Shown piece after piece: positions 57,191 through 64,000 of a stretch of 64,000 bases of DNA (position 1 is its first letter; each line of letters begins with the position of its first letter). The DNA comes from Bisporella sp. PMI_857 (Eukaryota; Ascomycota; Leotiomycetes; Helotiales; Helotiaceae), in assembly GCA_021307315.1 (NCBI GenBank), contig JAJSPD010000092.1, positions 97,194-161,193 of the forward strand, in the 5' to 3' direction. The notes under the pieces were generated by a model. That model did no database searches, had not been told where the DNA came from, and was given only the letters and a program-made list of their open reading frames with translations. A program made the position numbers and the translations under genes.

Positions 57191-57966
57191 TTAGGTCCCA
57201 GTATCCTCTCCTTCTGAGTCAGAGCTTGACCAGTAGCCACCGCACCGCGTGCCACCACAGTCGAGCTTAATTCGGTCGCCGCCCTTTGTGATACCATATC
57301 TCTCACAAATACACCGAGAATCAGTAGAGCAGCCGGAAGACGGGCTGGCGGTGTCGAGTCCCAACTTTTCCAATGTGCTAACCAGTGAATCTTGGCTGGA
57401 CTGCGTGTGGTCTTTGATGGGAATAGTAGATGCGGTAGGCTTGGTCGACTTTGGTAAATACGGCGCGTTAATCATTGACTCTCCGGTACGAGCTTCGCTT
57501 TCCAAGATCCTGGATCCGATTGGCTTTGGGATTGGTGATTGGATTTGCGAAAGGGATAATGGGCGGCCTTTTGCCGGAGAGGCCTCGATTAATTCGCTCC
57601 TCGAGATGTTACCAGAGATAGTGAGGACGTTTAAGGGGCGGCCGGTCACACGCTCCCGTGCACATGGTTGGCCCTTGTCATGATCTTCAGTACCGTCGAC
57701 CTCGTACTGTAATTGAGTTTCAGAAAATGAGGTAATAAAATTAAAGAGTAACAGACGTGGTACCAGTATGTCTGAACAAACGTTCCATCTAGTTCAACAG
57801 TTGTTATAATAGGAAGCTTGATTGTACCATTCCACGTAGCCATATTGTTGCATACAGTGAGAGCGTAGCCACAAGCATATTCATCCCATGAACCATACAC
57901 GTATACGCTCTTGGTAGTAGAGGATGCGCAGAAAGTGAAAGTGTGGAGGTATTTGAATCTAGTCAT
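57191..57966 (-). CDS. E-set/AMPK glycogen-binding-like protein
   Basis: Exon 1 (57966-57757) and exon 2 (57706-57191) have a 50-nt intron in phase 0, giving 241 residues. The N-terminal 95 residues show the AMPK1-CBM (CBM48-like) pattern: a core beta strand with YVYGSWDEY, then ATWNGTIKLPIIT, VELDGTFVQTYWYHYEVDG and DHDKGQPCARERVTGRPLNV. This domain binds glycogen or is an immunoglobulin-like E-set fold in plants, animals and fungi. The C-terminal 145 residues are Ser/Pro-rich and end in a cysteine-containing segment (SGCSTDSRCICERYG, LDCGGTRCGGYW). No signal peptide. Its substrate and partner are unknown. Confidence 0.75.
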
Positions 57967-58945
57967 GAAATACAGAGAGTCTTTTAGAGATTAGAATTCG
58001 GTAGAAGAGGCAGAAAGTTCAAAGAGATGGACAAAATTAAAGAAAAAAGACTGATCAGGCTCGAGGTTAAGATTGAGCAACCTCAATCACTTTGACAACA
58101 TTGCATGCATAAACGTTGCGGTCAGCCTCGCCAACCAGGCGGGATGGAGGCATGCACGCTACAACGTCCTAGGAATGCAAGCCGCTATCACATACCCCTG
58201 GCTGCTAGACTGACCACTACCTTCAAAATCTCAATGCCGCATACGGCGCTCTTTAATGCTCTCGCAGCCTCTTCTCGGAAGCTCTGTCTTTCAATGTGAC
58301 GAAGCCTTTCTGTACGGGGTATTCCTCCATTCCATTGTCCTCGTTTTGCTGGAAAATTGAGTTCATAAGTGATGGTGGGGTAACATGGGTCAACATTTTG
58401 ACCGAGATACACCGGATGCTCCCGACCTTCCAATTCTGATCGCAGCCTCATGTTGGCCTGGAGCTCCTAGAGCACCAACAGAGCATTTAACAAATTTGCT
58501 ATCAGAGATCCGCAAGATCTTATTCTTAGGAAAGAATGGCAGCGTTGTACACAGGAGGAATTTATGCCAACAAAAATATCATGTATTTGTTGACATCAAA
58601 ACGCGTGATACCATGGAGGAAGGAGCGTTGATTTGCAAAACTGAAAAGAGAGCAGCCAGGTACTCAGACTGCAGACTGGTGGACTCAGTAGCTGGGATAG
58701 ATCGAGCCTATACCCCGTATGAACACTCATCTGGCTCGCATGAGAGCCTTCAAGGACTTGTAGTCACAAATGGTTTGATTTGAGCTTCACATGGGCATTC
58801 AGAATATTTGTATGGCCATGGGTCTTCTCATTCAGCTCGTAGTCATCAGCAACTTGCATTTAAACCGCAATTTCCGCCCCTCGCCCAGAAGTCCTCATAT
58901 TTCTCCTCTGGTCTTCAACGTATTCGCGGTCGCATCATTCGAAAC
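57967..58945. other. Intergenic, no gene supported
   Basis: A minus-strand frame at 58451-58188 (LEGREHPVYLGQNVDPCYPT..) and a plus-strand one at 58385-58783 look mildly coding-like, but their families are unrecognised. The right end is the target site of the nested transposons. Confidence 0.45.
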
Positions 58946-59300
58946 CAGTGAAGGAACTAGTATGGTGATATTTAGTGATATTGAGTCTCGAGTCATATCA
59001 GATCGATTTTTTGATACTACGCTAGTATTAGTATGAGATATCTCGTGAAGCGCTAGTATTAGTATGAAAATTTGATCTCATATCCAGTGTAGCCAGTAGT
59101 GTGTACGCCGTAATTACTGCAGTAATTTGATGCCTTATTACCACTGCAGTACAGATTCCTCCCACAAATACGCACTGAATAGTACTGCAGTAATATACCT
59201 CCTTTGTCATACGCACGGCGTAATACGGCGTAATACGGCATCTAGAGTATAATTACACGTGACTCATATATCCTTTTGCTCCTCCTCTACCTTCCAACTC

Positions 59301-61624
59301 CTATTCACCTATTTCTTCCTCTGATTCAAAGGCTTTTACCTTATGCCAGGACCTTAAACACTCTAAGGCTTCAATCACCTTTACTGAAAGCTTATTACGG
59401 CGATCTGTAACTGTAATTTTGCAAGACGAGAAAAGACGTTCTGGCTCCGCACTCATTGCAGGAATAGAAAGCAAGTTTAGAGCCATCTTGCTCAAATTAG
59501 GGTATATGGCCTGCTGCTCAGGTGCCAGCCACCAGTCCCTCACATCCTCAAAGTCGTGGTGTGGCAGTGAACTGCAATATCGAGTATATTCGTCCTGGGA
59601 TGGAGTCGTCGGCACCTTTGCTTTTAAGGAGTTCTTCCACTGAGTAAACTTATTTGCCGTTGCGTATGTGGGAGCAAGAACTGGGCCAGTAGCAGCAGCA
59701 GCGGCGGCAGCAGTAGCTTCACCTGGGAGTCTCTCATGGCCTGTAGGCATATACTTCTCTCTCCATAGGTCCTCCAGCGCGGTCTTAGCTGGGCCCCACC
59801 ACTCACACATCCAGTGCTCCTCAATATATTGCCACTTATAGGCCGGATGAAGGACAAGTGCGCCTACGTATGCCGGTGTCTCACTAGAAAGGGCATAGTA
59901 TTTATCTAGCTTTGCCCAGCCAGAGTTAATACAAGTACTCATGACTGGGTCGTTCTTATATTGAGCTTTGCCCTCTTCATATTGTTGAAGGATGAAATCT
60001 AAAGCAGGGAGTACCTCGTCAAGGGTATTATGGTTTGATTCTAGTGCCTTGGTCGTATGTGCGAGGTTGGTAAGAAAACCTTTAACCTATAAGTTAAGGA
60101 TTAATGATTGGTATCAAGATTAGGGGAAAAATTAGGGAAATAGAACACCTTACCTTGCTCAAAAGGGCCCAGTCCTCAGGCAATAGTCGATCCAGATCTA
60201 GCTCCTTCTCGGGGTATTGCGCAAAGAACCGGTCTACAGCCTTTTGTAGGGGAATAGCCTCGCTAAGCATCTTGTCCCAAGAGTTCCACCGGGTGCCATT
60301 ATCTCGAGCGATATTTCTGCCTCTTGAGATGGCTCTCCATTGTTGTTTTCGTTGTGCGGTACGTCCAATGTGAGTAACAAAGTTATGAAGCTTGCCAAGT
60401 GGTCCGAGCCTCCTCCACTGGTCCATTTCATCCTGAGTTGTCTCAAGAGCTTCGGCTTGGTTAACAAATAGGAAAGACTGTGCCGATAGGTTGATAATAT
60501 GGCCGATACATCGGATTCGATGGTGCTTTGCGTTATAATCAATATTCCAGGAGTCATATGCGCCTAGATGAAATTAGGACAAATATCAAGGTAATCGGGT
60601 ATTACTCACGATCCTCAAATTCTCGCATCATGGTATCATTATTTGTCGCATTGTCCATCTGTATGTATCCTAACTTACTACTAATTCCCCAGTCCGCTAC
60701 CACCTCTTGTAGATATTTAGCAAGGCTCTCTCCGGAGTGCTCCCCCTCCATCTCAACAAGTGCTAGGGTAGCACTCTCAAGTTGGCCATCCTGAGCGATG
60801 TAATGGCTAACAAGTCCCAGGATTGGTAAGCAATTTGGTGATGTCCAGAGGTCACAACTAATGTGGATATCGGTCAGAGCACTATGCAGCCTCGACTTCA
60901 TCTGTTCCTTCATAGAGCTAAACTGGCGCAGAACCCATTGAGTGATTGTTGTATGAGAAGTAGGAAGCCAGGTATCAATATCATTGTTGATATAGTTGAG
61001 GAGGTCCCGAAACTCAGGGCATTCGACTAGACGAAGTGGGAGGTGGCAGGCAGTAAGGAACTTAATATATAAGACCTCAAGGTGGTTGCCATCAAGTGAG
61101 TTGCCATCACTATTAGTCGTATTAAGCTTCCGGCGCTTGAAGGACTGATCCTGAGAGAGCTCAAGAGCATGCTCAATTGATTGCTGCCGCTTTGCCGAAA
61201 TATTCTCCCGAGAAGACTTCTCCGACTTGGTATGCTTCTCAAAGAGGTGCCTCTGAATCACTCGAGTACCCCCGTTTGTACTATAAGCTTTCGAGCAATA
61301 CTTGCAACGCCACTCTTCTTTTCCCTTATGAAAATATCGGTATTCCGGATCAGGATCTGGCATATGCTTATAAACCCAGCTAGTTCGAAGCCTTTTATAT
61401 CCTGAGGAATAGCTAGTTAAACTAGGTGGACAGGAAGGAGGTGGAGAGGAAGGAGGTGGAGAGGAAGGAGGTGGAGAGGAAGGAGGTGGAGAGGAAGGAG
61501 GTGGAGAGGAAGGAGGTGGAGAGGAAGGAGGTGGAGAGGAAGGAGGTGGAGAGGAAGGAGGTGGAGAGGAAGAAATATCAAGATATTCAAGGTCAGAGGA
61601 TGATATCATTGAGGCCTGAGACAT
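59301..61624 (-). CDS. hAT family transposase
   Basis: Three exons (61624-60610, 60563-60154, 60086-59301) join in frame to 736 residues without a stop. Domains in order: a Ser/Pro repeat tract; a BED zinc finger (EEWRCKYCSKAYSTNGGTR, then RHLFEKH); a central DDE core with HISCDLWTSPNCLPILGLVS and LGYIQMDNATNND; then HHRIRCIGHIINLSAQSFLF; and the hAT C-terminal dimerisation domain (WLAPEQQAIYPNLSKMALNL, SIPAMSAEPERLFSSCK). All hallmarks of an active hAT transposase are present. The ATG was chosen just before the Ser/Pro tract. It catalyses excision and insertion, making 8-bp target duplications. Confidence 0.95.
61425..61572 (-). repeat. 15-bp minisatellite in the hAT transposase coding region, about 9 copies
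   Basis: The plus-strand unit GGAGGTGGAGAGGAA encodes SSPPP in the transposase frame. It lies between the N-terminal region and the BED zinc finger, giving a disordered linker of about 45 residues. The copy number is in frame. Slippage would change linker length without disrupting the transposase. Confidence 0.95.
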
Positions 61625-62904
61625 CTGGATTTGGTTATAGGTTGGTTGGTAGGTAGGTGGGGAACAAATTGATGATTGATATTTTGATGAAAGAGAAAGA
61701 AGAAATAAAGTAAGAGAACGATAAGAAATCAAGGTTTATATAGACCAAACTCCACTGCGCAGGGATTCTGGTGATTTCGAATCACTAGAATTAGCGTGTT
61801 TTTTTGATCAAAACATTGACTTCAAAGCCTTCGGAAAACATAAAGATATACTCTAAATTACTTCATATTGAGATATTACGCGTATTAGAGGGAGGGCTTT
61901 CAAATGACATCACTCCGATGTACGTTGGTTAAGTTTTGGTGATATAGAATTTAAGTGAAGTTGGGTTATTAAAGTCATATATGCCAAATACTTGGGAATA
62001 GCTTCAAAATTTAGAAAATTAAACTATTGAATGATAATGTTACTCAGCCTCAGCCGAATTAAGCCTACATAGGCCCAATTGACAGAGTGTATATTAGCGA
62101 ATCTATATATATAAGAGTCTCGCAATTTAGTTAAGAATTGAAGGCGTAGTTGGGCTTTGGATATTTGAAGCAAAGTTCGGGTGGAAATATCCGAATTTGG
62201 CACGATAACTTCAAACTTAAATTCTACGCCAACCATACATTCAAAAATAATGAATTTAGTACCGTTCGAAAGATGTGAGCCAGTAAATTAACATATATCT
62301 AGTATTTAATTATAGCGTTGGTACTATGAGAGTCATTCTCAGTCTAATAATCAAGCGTATTGTTGAGGTAGCAGATAATACCTTAAGCGAAAGCTTAATT
62401 TCAGCCTCATTTGGTGGTACAGTATTACGCCGTATTACGCCATATTACGCCGTATTCTGACTAAGCAGTGCGTATTCTTAAAGCTGTACTATTACGGCCT
62501 GCCGTACCGTATTATACCGTACCGTACCGTAATTTACGCCGTGGTATTTTTACGGCCACACTACTGGCTACACTGCTCATATCATATTGGCAATATACTA
62601 AGCATCTTGCCAAGGCTAGTAAGCCAGGTTAAAAAGCCACTGCAGGGGTTAAATGCATGTGGAAATGAAGCTTACTTTTTTTATTTTAGAGGCTATGCCT
62701 TTGTCGTATTACTAATTGGGAATAGCTTCATTTAAGGTTAGTATTATAGTATACTATAGTATAGTATGATATAATATAAGATTTGCAAATTTTGCCGTGA
62801 TACGTATGGCCATTTGAAATCTCATATTGCGTGGGGTATAGTATTCGATTTTACTGTAGGGGTCAATATATCGTGATAATACTAGTTCCTTCACTGTTCG
62901 AAAC

Positions 62905-63766
62905 CGCCTCCGAAATCGCCTTCCTTAAACAAACGTTTTGAGAAAGTACTGGGAGTGATGATTTTTAGTTAAAAGCCCCGGTACTCCTTTGGGAGGAAAC
63001 CACAAGCAGCTCGGCAAACTAACCCGCCCCCTCCCGTCGTATTTCTTTGAAAGAGCTATAGGCTAATCCCGTGATTCTAGAAGAGGAGTCTAAGTTGTCG
63101 ATGAAGAAGGTCTACCCACTCAGGACCAGGCCCTTACCCCAAATTCCTTCCACACAGCCAAGTTCATGCAGTTTCAGACACCCTTTTTCATCGATACGAG
63201 CTCGATGCGATGAAGGGCAGTTGATTCAATTATATGAGCGCGCCCAATTATTTCAACCCTATCTCTAATCTGCTTAAGAACACGACACTTGGTTGTGCGG
63301 GATTATGCATATCTGTCCCGAGAGGAAGAGCCGTAGCGCTCGCAGAGTTTATGTCAAGGCGAAGTCAGCAACGAAAATCATACAGGGAAAGCGAGGGTTA
63401 AAGTGAAATCTAGGATGGGCCAGGAAGACAGATGGCCAGTACCTTCTCAACGTGTTAGTTTAAGAGGGAGGCGATTTCGGAAGCGATTTCGAATGATGCG
63501 ACAGCGAAGGAGAAATATAAGGGAAGTGATGAGATTTGATCATAGAAGAGTAGGGTAGTACTTAGAAGAAAAACGTGATATAATGTAATGAGTATCCGTG
63601 AAAATAGTATTACAAGGAAACGATACAACCCCCCTCTATCCATATCCTCCATTTGAAGTTTAACAAGCCACCCCAATGCCAAAGGTTTCACTCCCAGCTT
63701 ATAAAACATAATGATTCGCTATATATACACTAGACTCACATACTATCCTCCATCAACAAGACAACA
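62905..63766. other. Region holding an inverted copy of the transposon target flank
   Basis: A sequence around 63465-63535, read on the minus strand, closely matches the combined host sequence on both sides of the nested transposons (about 58900-58945 and 62897-62945). Shared motifs are TCGCATCATTCGAAA and TCCGAAATCGCCT. No gene was recognised. The minus-strand frame at 63709-63455 overlaps this repeat. Confidence 0.7.
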
Positions 63767-64000
63767 TTATCCAGTTTTGGGCTGGTTCAGTAGCTTGATA
63801 CAGATGTCCAGCAGGAGGGCAGCTTCGTGGAGCAGCTCCCATCTAGTCTTCTCGAACAAGGTGCGCAGGACCATAAGCATGCCGCTACAGCCATTGAATC
63901 CTCGCGTTGACTTCAGCTTTTCGGGGTCGTGGACACTACCGACCCGCCTTAGGTACGCACGCATGTCGCGGACTTGGTCCTCGAAATCGTTGGTAGCTGG
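63767..64000 (-). CDS. Hypothetical protein, N terminus beyond the right edge
   Basis: A minus-strand open frame entering from the right edge reads PATNDFEDQVRDMRAYLRRVG, DPEKLKSTRGFNGCSGMLMV, TLFEKTRWELLHEAALLLDI and ends LNQPKTG at 63767. It is continuous to position 64000, so the gene extends beyond the window. It is leucine-rich and helical, with no recognised domain. Confidence 0.5.
   Translation of the reverse strand, partial: PATNDFEDQVRDMRAYLRRVGSVHDPEKLKSTRGFNGCSGMLMVLRTLFEKTRWELLHEAALLLDICIKLLNQPKTG

Larger units (their letters stand above)
59085..62575 (-). mobile_element. Autonomous hAT transposon, intact
   Basis: The 3491-bp element has 19-bp terminal inverted repeats (CAGTGTAGCCAGTAGTGTG) and 8-bp target duplications CTCATATC (59077-59084 and 62576-62583). 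Multiple subterminal copies of TTACGCCGTA/TACGGCGTAA-type motifs occur near both ends (59105-59240 and 62425-62545), likely transposase-binding sites. It contains one intact three-exon transposase gene. It is nested inside a non-autonomous hAT element whose own ends are 58946 and 62896. Confidence 0.95.
58946..62896. mobile_element. hAT-type MITE split by a second hAT element
   Basis: The outer ends are perfect inverted repeats starting CAGTGAAGGAACTAGTAT at 58946 and ending in the complement at 62896. They are flanked by the 8-bp duplication TTCGAAAC (58938-58945 and 62897-62904), diagnostic of hAT elements. After removing the inner element (59085-62575) and one copy of its target duplication, about 452 bp remain, without coding capacity. 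This is a non-autonomous element that later received the autonomous one. Confidence 0.93.

Overview
The window reads as nuclear DNA of a filamentous ascomycete (Pezizomycotina). Most genes carry one or two GT-AG introns of about 46-73 nt. The families present are typical of that group: a Pth11-like receptor, LaeA-like TAM-domain methyltransferase, DUF6594, Zn2Cys6 regulator, fungal C2H2 proteins, a DCR2-type phosphatase and fungal pogo/Fot1 and hAT transposons. I cannot place it at genus level. The gene content is sparse and accessory in character, with intact small genes scattered among decayed genes and transposons.

Layout. 1-1.5 kb: decayed AAA+ ATPase running off the left edge. 2.4-4.1 kb: disordered Ser-rich protein on the minus strand, divergent from a Pth11-like receptor (4.7-6.2 kb) with a 12-bp minisatellite between them. 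6.6-13.5 kb: C2H2 protein with a C-terminal membrane anchor, Zn-finger/TPR protein and DCR2-like phosphatase. 14.5-16.5 kb: ABC transporter with degraded nucleotide-binding motifs. 17.5-20.9 kb: TAM-domain methyltransferase pseudogene with an intact Fot1/pogo element lying inside one of its introns. 22.5-27.6 kb: 2OG-Fe(II) oxygenase and two lineage-specific genes. 30.8-33.9 kb: Zn2Cys6 regulator lacking half its zinc cluster, then a C2H2 gene with an in-frame stop. 36.6-37.1 kb: a MULE-type MITE with 9-bp target duplications. 40.2-41.6 kb: DUF6594 membrane protein. 43.0-47.6 kb: internally deleted and C-terminally truncated TRA1 paralog. 48-54.5 kb: ABC-C fragment, mini Ras-like pseudo-GTPase and a minisatellite-preceded gene. 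56-58 kb: FKBP relic and a glycogen-binding-like E-set protein. 58.9-62.9 kb: an intact hAT element nested inside a second hAT-type element, each with its own 8-bp target duplication.

Two themes stand out. First, minisatellite arrays repeatedly sit just upstream of start codons of lineage-specific genes. Three of the four (4.3, 27.7 and 52.5 kb) share a CYGTNCTTTY core when read in the gene's direction. Second, several genes keep a family fold while losing its signature residues or large segments: the ABC transporter, Ras-like protein, TRA1 copy, Zn2Cys6 regulator and AAA ATPase. This is what a dispensable, duplication-rich region would look like. No tRNA, rRNA, CRISPR or prokaryotic feature was found. 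Exon limits were read by eye from splice signals and reading-frame continuity, and family calls come from recognised motifs, not database searches.
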